Shown piece by piece: positions 21,786-32,338 of a stretch of 64,000 nucleotides of DNA. The stretch spans positions 248,001 to 312,000 of the forward strand of contig CM039140.1 in NCBI GenBank assembly GCA_022036555.1. Direction: 5' to 3'. Source of the stretch: Microstegium vimineum (taxonomy: Eukaryota > Streptophyta > Magnoliopsida > Poales > Poaceae). How positions within the stretch are numbered: position 1 is the stretch's first letter; the number at the start of each line of letters is the position of its first letter. The position numbers were made by a program, and so were the translations under genes. The notes beneath the pieces were generated by a model. The model was not told where the DNA came from, made no database searches, and worked only from the letters and a program-made list of their open reading frames with translations.

Positions 21786-24784
21786 TGCTTGAGCCTGTGT
21801 ATCTCTTATTTTTATTTACATCTTTATCTTATCGGGTGGCTATATGAAGCAAATATCCAATAATTATATATTGGTTTTGTATTGGTTTATGTTTTCTCAT
21901 GTTTTTATGTACTAGTTTATTTCTGGGTCATAAAAATTGATGTTCAAGTATGTGCATTTTACATCTCTAGTTTATCAATATGTGAATCAATCTGCATAGT
22001 AATTTACAATACTAAGAATATCATGGTTTGCCACAATATCTTGTCAAATTTGACTAAGGTTAACTCATCAAATTGCATTTTAGCTAGTGTAGGAGAATCT
22101 TGCTACACTTTTTATAGTCACCGAGATACCGACACATGGGTACGAGTTGATAGAAAAAGAATATTATCAGAGTTATGGCTCCTATTTGATCAAACTTGAC
22201 TAAACTTAGGAGTGGCAAAATGTGGCAAGGTTTGCCTTCGAACCAAATGTGCCTTAGTCATGGCGAAAACCTAGATCCACCACTTCACGGAGGTGCCTAT
22301 TAATATCAGTGTTCCATAGGAAGCTAACTCGAAGGGTTTGAGGGAATCGAGGCCACAGTTGCCACCGTCCGTCACTGCCTTACCTAATGTTTCCATGTTT
22401 CACAGGGTAAGCATGTGCATGTCCTTATTTTTTTCTTTTCTTTCTATGTGTCATGTCACTTCAGTTTTGTTTGGTTGTATTATCATACATTACGAATGCA
22501 GTAAACGCTCTTTGTCAACACCAACTACCAATGAGAAAATACTAACTTAAATTCAAATATAGATAGCAAATGCTGAGGAAACTGAAATGTTTAGGATTGA
22601 GAAAACCACAGCATAGAAAATGAAGGCTCAGAAGGAAAAACATAGACCAAAGGTAATCAGAGAGAATAAGGTAACCAAAGTTTTAAAACCTGATTCAACA
22701 CCAGATGGAACATCTCCAAATCAAGAAGTCAAGAAAATTTATGTTCCGAAGAAAAGAAATCTCAGCTCTCTGGAGAAGTGCTCTTAGTGACCAATCAATC
22801 TCTAGAGCAACAGGAGTTGCAGCTAGAAGCAGCAAAGAACAGGGATTGCAAGGAGGCCATTCGTCAGTGATTTTGTACATTGCATCCATGCATGGGTGTG
22901 ACAGTCTTGTTGGTTCTTATGGAGTATTAATCTGAAGATCCACAATATAAAAGAAGGAATTTCTAGACCGCTTCTTGTTTGTGGCACCAGCTTGAGAAAA
23001 TGCAAGCATCTTAGGTGAAATCCTCAAGACAATAGTTCAAAAAAAGCACTAAAGTGAATGAAGCCCCACAACCTATTGAGACGACGACCTTGCTTATTCC
23101 TGCACAAGAAATGAAGCTACCAACACTCTTATTTTTTTTATTCACCCCCGTCATCTCCGGCTTCATCCTCCTCTCGCGGAGGCCTTTGATTGAGATCAGC
23201 TCTCTCTACCTGGCACACAGGACCAGAATGAGAAGCCGGAGCCGGCAAGAGAAAGAGATTGGGATCTCAATAAAAGGACTTGACTAGAGCTAGATCTCAA
23301 TCAAAGGCCTCCGTGAGAGCAGGATGAAGCCGGAGATGACGGAGGTGAATAAAAAATAAGGGATATGTATGAATTTGCTTTTTAATACAACACAGTGTTG
23401 GTAGCTTCATTTCTTGTGCAAAAAGAAGCAAAGGTCGCTGCCTCCCTAGGTTGTGGGAAGCAAGAGTGGGTCAGAGGGCTTCATTCACTTTAGTGTTTTT
23501 TTTTTGAACGGTTGTCGTGAGGATTGCACCTAAGATGCTTGCATTTTCTCAAGCTGGTGCAACAAACAAGAAGCGGTCTATAAATTCCTTCTTTTAGATT
23601 GTGGATTTTGAGATTAATACTCCATATGCACCAACAAGACTGCCACAGCCATGCATGGATGCAATGTACAAAATCATTGACGAATGACCTCCTTGCAATC
23701 CTTGTTCTTTGCTGCTTCTAACTGCAACTCCTGTTGCTCTAGAGATTGATTGGTCACTAAGAGCACTTCTCTAGAGAGTTGAGATTTCTTTTCTTCGGGA
23801 CATAAATTCTCTTGACTTCTTGATTTGGAGATGTTCTATTTGGGGTTTGAATCAGGTTTTTGAACTTTGGTTACCTTATTCTCTCTGATTACCTTTGGTC
23901 TATGTTTTTCCTTCTGAGCCTTCATTTTTTGTGCTGGGGTTTTCTCATTCCTAAACATTTCAGTTTCTTCAGCATTTGCTATCTGTATCTGAATTTAAGT
24001 TCGTATTTTCTCATTGGTAGTTGGTGTTGACAAAGAGCGTTTACTGCATTCCTAATGTATGATAATACAACCAAACAAAATTGAAGTGACATGACACCTA
24101 GAAAGAAAAAAAAATGAGGACATGCACATGTTTACCCTCTGAAACATGGAAACGTTATGTAAGGCAGTGACGAACTGTGACAACTGTGGCCTCGATTCCC
24201 TCAAACCCCTTCGAGTGAGTTGCTTATGAAACACTATGATATTAATACGCACCTCCGTGCAATGGCGGATCCAGGTTTTCGCCATGACTAAGGCACGTTT
24301 GGTTCGAAGGCAAATCTTGCCAAATTTTGTCACTCTTAAGTTTAATCAAGTTTGATCAAATTAGTAGCCATAACTCTGGCAAGATTCTTTTTCTATAAAC
24401 TCATACCCATGTGTCGGTATCTCGGTGACTATAAAAAAGTGTAGTAGGATTCTCCTACACTAGCTAAAATGCAATTTGATGAGTTAACCTTGGTCAAATT
24501 TAACAAGATATTATGACAAACCTCAACATTCTTAGTATTGTAAATTACTATGCAGATTGATTCACATATTGATAAACTAGAGATATAAAATGCACATACT
24601 TGTACATCAATTTTTATGGCCTTGTACATCAATTTTTATGGCCTAGAAATAAATTAGTACATAAAAACATAAGAAAACATAAAGCAATATAAAATTAATA
24701 TATATAGTTATTGGATATTTGCTTCGTATAGCCACCCGATAAGATAAAGATGTAAATAAAAATAAGAGACACACAGCCTCAAGC
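21786..24784. repeat. ~3-kb inverted repeat carrying demethylase sequence
   Basis: The left arm 21,786-23,202 and right arm 23,287-24,784 are reverse complements around an 84-bp spacer. Anchors: GCTTGAGGCTGTG-type ends at 24,784/21,786, TATCTCGGTGACTATAAAA at 24,418 against its complement near 22,110, the HRPKVIREN coding block at 22,630 (+) and 23,900 (-), and ATCTCCGGCTTCATCCT at 23,153 against its complement near 23,330. By eye about 94% identical over 22,560-22,880, with small indels. The right arm is in the orientation of the other demethylase exons, so the left arm is the inverted copy. A transcript through both arms would fold into a ~1.4-kb hairpin. Confidence 0.92.
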
Positions 24785-25185
24785 TTTACCGAAGAGCAGA
24801 GAGGGTCCAGAGTCAGCAGCAGTACGTCCGGCCGGACGTGAGGATCGGCGTCAGGCTCGGTCCACCTAGAGCTGAAGCCTGGAGGGCAGGGGTGTACGGC
24901 GCGGCGAGCTGCGCCCTGCGGGATGCCGGGGCCGCCGGACCAGGATGGGATGGGCGCCGCGGCGGGAGGACCTGCTGCGCCACGGGATTGTGTGCGGCGC
25001 AGCGGTGGTCAGCTGTGGCGCCGGTAGGCTCCTCGTCCTCTCGAGTCGCGACCTAGAAGCGGCGGTGCGGGTGCGGCCGCGCTCGTGTGAGGGACGGAGG
25101 GAGACGGACAGGAGCAGAGAGATTACTAGGTTTGTTGCTGCTTGCTGGGCCGTCGTATTTGAGCTGAGATTACGTAGGATACATG
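24785..25185 (-). other. GC-rich block, possible 5' untranslated exon of the demethylase gene
   Basis: After AT-rich intron-like DNA the composition becomes very GC-rich (24,820-25,110). On the minus strand it ends CTCTTCG|GTAAAG at about 24,790, a plausible splice donor just outside the inverted repeat. It contains the perfect 16-bp palindrome ACGTCCGGCCGGACGT near 24,822. No protein frame is recognised. The assignment as the gene's first exon is inference from position and composition. Confidence 0.35.
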
Positions 25186-25540
25186 GTGTGTTTGGTTGGT
25201 GGGCTTGCTAGTGCCCGGTAAAACTAAGTCTGGTTTCCTTAAATTTGGTGTATATAATGTAAGAGGCTTGTGTTTGGTTTTTAGTACTAGCTAAGTCTGC
25301 ATTGTCTAGATCTTGTTTGGTTGTCTGTATCTTGGATGCAATGACCTTGTAAATGTCAGACCTAGCTAGCACAAGCCTAGCTCCATGAGAACGCCCACCT
25401 CGTGCGTTTCCAGCAAGCCTGGTTAGAGGGCTCTTTTTGCACTAGGTAGGCCTGACTTAGAAGCTTGTACAGTCAACCAAACATTTCATTCTTGTATTGC
25501 TAGAGCCTGGGCAGGAGTTAAGCCACCTAACCAAACACAC
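25186..25540. mobile_element. MITE (355 bp)
   Basis: Imperfect terminal inverted repeats start GTGTGTTTGGTT (25,186) and end AACCAAACACAC (25,540), extending about 20 bp. The interior is non-coding. No clear target duplication, so the superfamily is open. Confidence 0.55.
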
Positions 25541-25670
25541 TCATAGTGTCGATAGGCCAATGACAAGGGCCTGGGTCTTAGAGGCCTGGGCTGCAGATGC
25601 ACCCCTTCCTCCATGCACCCCCAAACAACCTGACTTGTCGATAACGTCTAGTATCATCTTCTGGATAGAA

Positions 25671-26474
25671 ATATTTACTTGTATGACCCTATAAAAAATA
25701 CATCATTCTTGTATAGCCTTTTTTTTAAAACTTACTTGTATGACCCTCAAAAAAAATTTCTTTCCTTCTATGGTTTTGCGTCTGATTCAGGTCGAGAAAA
25801 TAATATTTTAGTAGAAAAAATGTATCTATTTCATATGTCCTCGGATGAGGACAATTTTTATATGAAAATTATAGCTCTTGAAGAGATCTACAATTTTCTA
25901 GTTTTGGGTTTTTAATTTGAGATTGTTAAGTTGCCCAAAAAAATAAACAATATTTTAGAAGTATTTGAAAATTCATGTTATTTGTTTAGCATCTTAATGA
26001 TCTCAAAAGAAAAAACATGCAACTACAAAGTTATAGATCCCATTGAAAACTACAACTTTCATATATAAAGGATCTCCGTTTGACACCATGTAAGAAAAAT
26101 ATGATTTTTCGAAGATGTGTATGCGATTGATATCCTGCTAAAACATTGTTTAACTTTCTTGAGCAACTTAGTGACCTCAAATTTAAAAACTCAAAATTAA
26201 AAAGTGTAGATCTCATCGAGAACTATAATTTTCATATAAAAATCATTCTCATCCAAAAATCGTATGAAATAGATATACTTTCTCTATTAAAACCTTATTT
26301 TTATCGCTAGGAGTAAAATGATAATTTTATCCAACACTTAACACCGTTAGGGGCCTGAATCGGACGAAAGGCCATAGAAGGAAGGAAAAATTGTTTTAAC
26401 GCATATAGGTAAGTTCGAAAAAAAGAGGTTATATAAAGAAGATGAATTTTTTACAGGGCCATAGAGGTAAATGT
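25671..26474. mobile_element. Foldback-type element with long inverted repeats
   Basis: The two halves are reverse complements over most of their length. ATTTACTTGTATGACCCTATAA at 25,673 pairs with sequence near 26,450. CTTCCTTCTATGG at 25,762 pairs with CCATAGAAGGAAG at 26,374. The stretches around 25,820-25,900 and 26,190-26,290 (TCATATGAAATAGAT type) also pair. Non-coding, AT-rich, about 800 bp. Confidence 0.7.
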
Positions 26475-26978
26475 CTCTTGAATAAGTCAAAACAGGGAAA
26501 CTCAAAAGTGTTGAGGTCCTGGACTGTAATCTTGTGCAAATAGAGATTAAGACACAACTGAAGTAACCACCATGGGCCGCTCAGGGTTGTTATTGGCTTG
26601 TTTTGCACAGGCCCGTCTTAGAGGGGGTGCAGTCGGTGCGACGGCCGGAGGCCATGTTGTTGGCGGGCCCATGAGTATATGTGTCTATAGTGTTCCTAGT
26701 ATATATTTGGTCTAAATATTCACGTCCAGTACAGTCAGCATAACAATTTTAGGTAATATTAAACTAATTTCATACTACATTATTTCATGTTAGAGTTTTA
26801 ATTTTCTAAATTTATTCATTGTATTTTTTTAATATATTAGATGTTGCCTAATAAACATTTCTCAGATGCTCAAGAAAATAACATGAAGATTAATTTATAT
26901 TAAAAATTATATTACAAGGGTCTTTCAATCTTACTTGCACAAAGGCCCTTAAATTTTTTGAGACGACCTTGGTTCTGC
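26475..26978. other. Unassigned interval before the solo LTR
   Basis: Contains CGTCTTAGAGGGGGTGCAGTCGG-like sequence (26,610-26,650), probably old transposon DNA, then AT-rich sequence. No gene is supported. Confidence 0.35.
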
Positions 26979-27479
26979 ATTAGTGAGAGTCCCTATGTGT
27001 TTGGTTTTGAGTAATTGATGAAACCTACCAAAGTGTATTAACCTTGCTATCTAAGTGCATATGATGAGATAGGTTGGTACATGCCATGTGATGGAGCTAA
27101 TGGATCGAGGTGGTGATTGCAAGGGCTCTAGCATGGTGGAGGTGAATGAAAAGAAAATGGTGTCAAGGCAAAGGTGATATAGGAACCATTTTCGGTTTGA
27201 TGATCAAGACACCATAAAGGGTGTGATCACATTTAGGATAGATAGTCATACTATCAAGGAGGGACCTATTGTGTTTGATTACGGTTATCATGTGCCACTA
27301 GGTTCATTGCATTGCATCTAAAATCAAATGAACTAGTGAAGTGAACCAACTAATTCCAAGATAAATGTGAACTAAAAGCTAACACACGTGCACAAGTGTT
27401 GAGATCACTTAGTGTTAGCCCTTGGAAGCTTGGGAGAAGTTGGAGGCGTGTTTTGGCAGTGAAAGGAGGTCCGAACGCT

Positions 27480-27970
27480 AGGGTTCTGCTGTCCGGATTA
27501 TGGCGTGCGCGTCCGGAAGCAAACCCTAGGGGTTCTGTTAGCAGTGTGTCCGGACGCAAGGTGGTGTCCGGAGTGGAGGTCCGGACAGTGTCCGGAGCAC
27601 CTGGTGCTCTCTGTTGGTTTTGGAAGGAGGTCCGGATGGAGTTCTGTGTCCGGACGGCGAACTCCGGACACGCGTCCGGAGGAAAATGGGCTCTCGGGAG
27701 CTCTCTGCATAGAGTCCGGATGTTGGGAGCGTTGGTCCGGACTCGGACTGTAGAGAGTGTCCAAAGACGCGTAGCATGCTGAGGCGAGCGTGGGAAGAGA
27801 GCTGTTTGAACGGCAGGCTGACCGGACGCGCAACCATTGGTCCGGACAGCACGTCGCGTGCGTCCGGAGGTTGAAACAGAAGCCCTGTCTGTGCTGATGA
27901 GGGGTGTTCGGACGCTGTTGATGGTTCGGACCCTCACTGTTGCTAGCGTCCGAAGGACGCGCAGGAAGCG
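27480..27970. repeat. Cluster of TCCGGA motifs in the LTR U3
   Basis: GTCCGGA/TCCGGAC recurs many times in this 490-bp stretch upstream of the LTR TATA box, at irregular spacing. It creates long spurious open frames on both strands. The motif is palindromic, so it may be a protein-binding site array. Confidence 0.6.
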
Positions 27971-28008
27971 TTTTGAGGGGGCTAAACGGCTAGTTTGTGA
28001 GTGTGAGC

Positions 28009-28015
28009 TATATAA
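28009..28015 (+). promoter_or_regulatory. TATA box of the solo LTR
   Basis: CTATATAAGG on the plus strand, followed about 30 bp on by a C/T-rich stretch (CTCTCTTGCACTCTCAC), a typical transcription start context. Confidence 0.6.
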
Positions 28016-28878
28016 GGTGGTATGGCCGGCCCTTAGGGGTCTCTCTTGCACTCTCACTTCACTCCTACACTTGTGCTTGCTTGAGATTGCTCCACCCACT
28101 CATCCTCTTGACATAATTAATCATTTCATGAGAGATTGAGTGAACCAAGTGCATTGCTTCTTTGATTGCATACTAGTGGCACTTGGTGATCGTCGTCATT
28201 GTGGGAGCTCTTGTTATTCTTGGAGGTTGACACCTCCTAGACGGCTTGGTGCGACGAGGATCGTTGAGCGAAGGAAGGTGTTTGTCTGCGGCTCCGATCG
28301 GTGGATTGTGAGGGGTTCTTGAACCTTCCCCGCGGGAGTTCGCGAAAGATATCTCTAGTGGATTACGCATAGCTTGTGGATCCCTATCTTGTGTTGGTTT
28401 TGCGGCACCCGGTGACTGGTTTGGCGTGTGATGTCAATTAGCGCGTGAACCTCCAAGTAGATGAATCGCTACAACGTTGTTGGCAAATAAGTGAACCTCG
28501 ATAAAAAATATTATGTTTCATTGTCTCTCTACCGATGATTCATCTATTAATTGGTTGATTGACTCTTCTCTTCGCGGCAGTATAACCCTCTCTAACTCTA
28601 GCTTTGCATTACTTTCTTTACATTCTTGCAAAGTAGAGTAACTTAGTTCTCTAGCATGTGTAGCTTTGGTAGAGCTTTCTAGTTAGCTAGCTTTTGTGTG
28701 TGACATAGGATTTATCCTGCTAGTAACTAGTATTGTGATAAGTGGCTTGCCGACCCTAGTAGTGCTAGTGCAAACTTGCTTTACGCCGTGTTATATTCTA
28801 ACAAGTTTGTTTAGTGTTGTTGTATAAATTTTTAATAGGTTATTCACTCCCCTAGCCATATCTAGACCTTTCAATTAG

Positions 28879-29465
28879 GTTCTGAGCTACTTGATTCATC
28901 AGGTTGTACAAAGACCCAAGCAGATAGTTTCCTTGGGATGTCCCAATTTTTTAGGCAAAGACAAATAATTCGATGTTGGGCCACAAGATGATCCATAAGA
29001 GATATATATTTCTCCAACCACATGATCAGAAAAGCTGCTTGTTCCTTCAAATCAACATTTGTTTTTCAAGAATTGTGGATAGTAATATAATTGGACCACC
29101 CTCCAGTTTTGATGTTTCCAAGTTTGAAACTTGGCTTATCCAAAATATTGAATGGGGTGATTGCTCCAGTGATATTAAGGCCGGTCAGTATGTGGATATC
29201 GGTCAGGGAAGGAGTCAGGCCAGCTCAAGCGACAACAAAAATAATTAGAACCTGTCATTAATGCATATTCATGCATGTATGTCAGTATCAAGAAGTTGTT
29301 CCCTCAGGCTAGGGTGTTCGTTTCCTCCTAGCAAAACTTTAGTCGCGTACTCGCATCACATCGAATAAATAAACACTAATTTATACAATTTAATCGAATA
29401 AATAAACACTAATTTACACAATTTAATAGACTAATTATAAAACTAAATTGTTAGCTGAAGGCTAA
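28879..29465. other. Unassigned sequence, then the left part of an older MITE
   Basis: A 91-codon open frame (28,973-29,248) has no features I recognise and no splice partners; it is probably chance or a gene scrap. From about 29,330 the GTCGCGTACTCGCATCACATCGAAT region is typical of a common grass MITE. It contains a tandem duplication of about 32 bp (AATCGAATAAATAAACACTAA type, 29,362-29,424). Confidence 0.4.
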
Positions 29466-29601
29466 GGCCTGTTTGCTTGATGCCTGCCAGGCAGCTTAGA
29501 AGCCGGGCCTTAAGGCCACTAGACGTTCGATTTCCTATGCATGTGGCCAGCATGTCTTGCCTGGCAGATAAATGTCAGCCAGGCGTCATCCAAACAGACC
29601 C
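29466..29601. mobile_element. Tourist-like MITE, 136 bp, TSD TAA, nested in another MITE
   Basis: Ends GGCCTGTTTGCTTGATGCC and GGCGTCATCCAAACAGACCC are inverted repeats. TAA flanks both sides (29,463-29,465 and 29,602-29,604). The surrounding text on either side (AAACTAAATTGTTAGC and TTCACGAGATGAATCTATTAAG) belongs to one larger MITE, so this is an insertion into an insertion. Confidence 0.8.
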
Positions 29602-29749
29602 TAATTCACGAGATGAATCTATTAAGTCTAATTAGTCCATAATTTGACAATATGGTGGTATAGTTAATATTTGTTAATGGTTGATTAATTATACTAAATA
29701 TATTTATCTCATTAAGTACATACAATGGTGTAATTAGTTTTGTAATTAG

Positions 29750-30556
29750 CTAATGATGTTTAACTAACAATAGCATACTAACTAACTTAACTAACAATAA
29801 TCTATATAAGTGCATTAACCTAACTAACAATATCGTAACTAATATATATAAGAACACTAACTTAACTAACAGTAGTCTATATAAGTACACTAACCTAACT
29901 AATCTATAAGTATACAATCACCTTGCTCGGGTGATCGTTTTGGTAGCTGATAAGCTAACTGATGTTGTTTTCGTCTGTTTTGTTGTGAGAGAAAAAATAT
30001 TGTTTTGGTGGTTGATAAGCCGGTTGACAAGCCAAGCAAATAGGGCTATCGTAACTAACAATAATCTATAAGTATACAATCTAACCTAACTAGCAATCAA
30101 GTAAATCAAAACTAAAAAAAAGGAGGACATTACCTTTGCACAGAGCCGCAACCCACGTGGATGGAGTGGCAGGCGGCGGCTCAGAAACCAAAGGGGCGGC
30201 GAGGCCTTGGCCGGGGCGGCAGAGCCTCGCCGCGCTCCCTGAGGTTGTGGCTGAGCCCGGGGCAGTGGTTGTGCAGCTCGGGGGGGGGGGGGGGGGGGGG
30301 GGGTGGAAAAAAAAAACGGGCTCGCGTAATGTAAGACGTCGGCCGCTCCATGACCGGCGGAGCAGCAGCCGTGCCCCATTGTACAGCGCGGCACCACTTC
30401 ACAACTCTTGCCACTCTGGCATGCATAGAGCGGCAACATTGATATGCTACTCCCAATACTCTAGAGCGGTCAAAAGTGTTACATATAAAAAAAACTTTCG
30501 GTGTCAAATTTAAAAATAATTTTTAAAAAGTGTTAAAACTAAAAAAAATTCTTTGG
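29750..30556. repeat. Second MULE terminal fragment, related to 17,950-18,790
   Basis: The same order of blocks as the MULE right end: degenerate CTAACTAACAATA repeats, a GC-rich block, a long G-run, GGCCGCTCCATGACC...GGAGC motifs, TTGCCACTCTGGCATGCATAGAGCGGCAA (cf. 18,648), and GTTAAAACTAAAAAAAATTC at the end. The copies are well diverged. No transposase is next to it. Confidence 0.55.
30280..30303. repeat. Run of 24 G
   Basis: An uninterrupted G24 lies in the MULE-like terminal fragment. It could form a G-quadruplex, and its length is prone to sequencing error. Confidence 0.9.
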
Positions 30557-31855
30557 AGATGCCTGAATTTGTGATTGGTTCATAATAAGCTTGACTCCTC
30601 TATGGCTTTGTACATCAAAGTTGATAGAAATGGAAAGTAAATGTAGAGATAGCAACGTAGTAAAACAATTGATGGAACCCCTCAAAGAATTCTATTTTTA
30701 TAATGTTTGACTATAGCTTCAGCCAAAAACAAAATTCAGCTACAAAGCAAAGCAAGGCTATTTCTTGTAGCATGACTTTAAAGAAAGAGAAAGAAAAGGA
30801 AAAAAAACCTGTTGACCAAAATGAAATTTAAGAAATATTGTCTATGCAATTTGTTTTCAGTAGTTCATTGATTTTCCAATACTTTACGAATAAAACATGG
30901 CTTTGGGCTGAAGAAGTGATGAGGATAGTTCCTGCTACTATTGAGAAGCTAAAATTTTGTTTATTCGATCTCCAGAAAAAAAATTATTTTTCCTACCCTG
31001 GCTTAACAATTCCAAGGGAAAAAAAATAGCATAACATAAATGACTGACCTCTGACTCCGTTCCCTGCTTTTTATCCTTCTGCTTCTTGAATCCTATATAC
31101 ACGATCTGACGATCAAATTCAACAAAAGGCCAAACTATATTTGTTACACAGGCACTGAAAATTGTAGGTGTACTGAAAGGGAACGTCGTAACAATAGCAA
31201 ATTCAGAGAAAACAATGAACAATAGGTATCCTTTATGCATGCATCGTGGTTGACCTGATCTGATGGAAGACAATGTTGAGTAAACTAAATGCTACAATAA
31301 TAGATACAACCCAAGAATTACTCCACTTGTAGAATGCTCAACTGATGGTTGAAAAGAGCCTAGAGCATTCAGCAAGAAAGCAAATGAACAAATATACGTA
31401 CTAATTTACAAATTACTTTGACAAGCAATTTCGGAACTACTTTGTTCTGTTATATCGTCACATGTACATCATTTGCTCAATCAATTCAGAGAGAGAGAGC
31501 GAGAGAAAAGGTAAAACAAAGTAAGTTTATGGATCAAACATAAATTGTAAAGAATACTTCTATGCAACAAAATGTGCAGCAGCAAATCCTTTAGTCAGCA
31601 TAACTCTGAACTATTTACAAAAAATGACCTGATTGTAGTATGGAAAAAAGAAGATAAACAGATAATACATATTTATTTGCTAGAAAAACATTTTACAGCT
31701 GCTTCAATGGCATTTGAGCTGAATCCGATCATAAAATGCATTACTGCAACAATTGCCGCTGAATTCTGGTTCAACTGTAACACAGCATAGCTGTGGAAGT
31801 GGTTTGTAGTTTGTACAGGTTCTCTAATCTCTGTCTCTAGAATTTGGGGAAAACC
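30557..31855. other. Intergenic, no gene seen
   Basis: AT-rich sequence with short A-runs and no frame with splice support or recognisable family motif. Confidence 0.5.
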
Positions 31856-32338
31856 CTAGCCCAGGCTGAGGTAAACCGCGGTGGCCATGCCGGCGGCGCA
31901 GACGGCGACGACCCTCCCGACCAACGGGGGAGCGGCTCGAGCCACCATGCCTATCCCGACGACCCCGGCCGCAGCTGCGGGGGCGCGGAGGAGGTCCGCA
32001 GCTCCAGCCAGCACGGCCTCCCTGAACAGCTCGACGGCAAACTCCCGGAACTGGAGCCGCGAGAGCTCCGCCTCGTCGTCTAGCCCAGCGGCGCGGAGCG
32101 CGGCGTCGACCTGGGCGCGGGGCGGCGGCGAGGGCACCCAGCGCCGGACCAGCGGGACGGACGCGCTGAGCTCCGAGTGGAGGTGCGCGGCGGCGTCGGC
32201 GAGCTGGTACCGGCGGACGCCAGGGAAGCGGCGCTGCGCGTCCGCGAGGCACCGGTCGAAGGCGGCGTCGCAGGCGGCGGCGAACGCCGGCTCGCGGCGC
32301 AGCGTGGCGTCCACGCGCTTGGAGGGGCTGAGGCCCAT
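31856..32338 (-). CDS. Intact single-exon plant gene, 160-residue EF-hand-like family protein of unknown role
   Basis: ATG at 32,338, stop at 31,856-31,858, no introns needed. The protein begins MGLSPSKRVDATLRREPAFAAACDAAFDRCL. The Met-Gly-x-x-x-Ser start followed by Lys-Arg fits an N-myristoylation signal. The middle is Ala/Arg-rich with RRYQLADAAAHLHSEL, RRWVPSPP and LQFREFAVELFREAV. The last ~45 residues (GAADLLRAPAAAAGVVGIGMV ... VGRVVAVCAAGMATAVYLSLG) are hydrophobic and could insert in a membrane. From memory it resembles a plant family labelled calcium-binding EF-hand-like, but no canonical DxDxDG loop is visible, so calcium binding is doubtful. Very GC-rich coding sequence, typical of grass single-exon genes. 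Confidence 0.8.
   Translation of the reverse strand: MGLSPSKRVDATLRREPAFAAACDAAFDRCLADAQRRFPGVRRYQLADAAAHLHSELSASVPLVRRWVPSPPPRAQVDAALRAAGLDDEAELSRLQFREFAVELFREAVLAGAADLLRAPAAAAGVVGIGMVARAAPPLVGRVVAVCAAGMATAVYLSLG

Larger units (their letters stand above)
19812..24010 (-). pseudogene. ROS1/DEMETER-type DNA demethylase pseudogene
   Basis: Minus-strand exons match the plant 5-methylcytosine DNA glycosylase family. (a) 24,010-23,780: AQKMKAQKEKHRPKVIREN, the basic HRPKV region. (b) 21,770-21,599 continuing at 21,251: NALVPYGGAVMV then PYERPWQLVKKQRPQAKADLD. (c) to 21,042: LLMGKSAEPDRTDVEKE and FGGRADSFIARMRLVQ. (d) from 20,485: FSPWKGSVVDSIVGVFLT, then NVADHLS up to the donor at 19,812. The c-to-d junction keeps phase (Q-G-HKRF). 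Damage: TGA at 21,169-21,171 where the family has Trp (RVW), a solo LTR in exon b/c, a MITE and tandem duplication in exon d, an inverted duplication of exon a, and no downstream HhH-GPD/Fe-S exons. The family excises methylated cytosine; this copy cannot. Confidence 0.85.
26984..28873 (+). mobile_element. Solo LTR, 1,890 bp, TSD ATTAG
   Basis: Starts TGAGAG, ends CTTTCA (imperfect inverted termini), with identical flanks ATTAG at 26,979-26,983 and 28,874-28,878. A TATA box (TATATAA, 28,009-28,015) shows plus orientation. The opening GTGTTTGGTTTTGAGTAATT-like text and the pyrimidine-rich end resemble long LTRs of grass retrotransposons, but I cannot name the family with certainty. No internal coding region is next to it, so it is a solo LTR left by recombination. 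Confidence 0.85.

Noticed and set aside
22338..22550. Short frames in the inverted-repeat arm (MRESRPQLPPSV...)
   Set aside because: Present in both arms with stops and no recognised domain; not demethylase-like.
27350..28099. 249-codon open frame on the minus strand
   Set aside because: It lies in the solo LTR U3 and is made of reading frames through TCCGGA-rich DNA; no protein family resemblance.
30086..30513. Open frames on both strands around the G24 run
   Set aside because: They read through the homopolymer as polyglycine or polyproline and sit in a transposon end.
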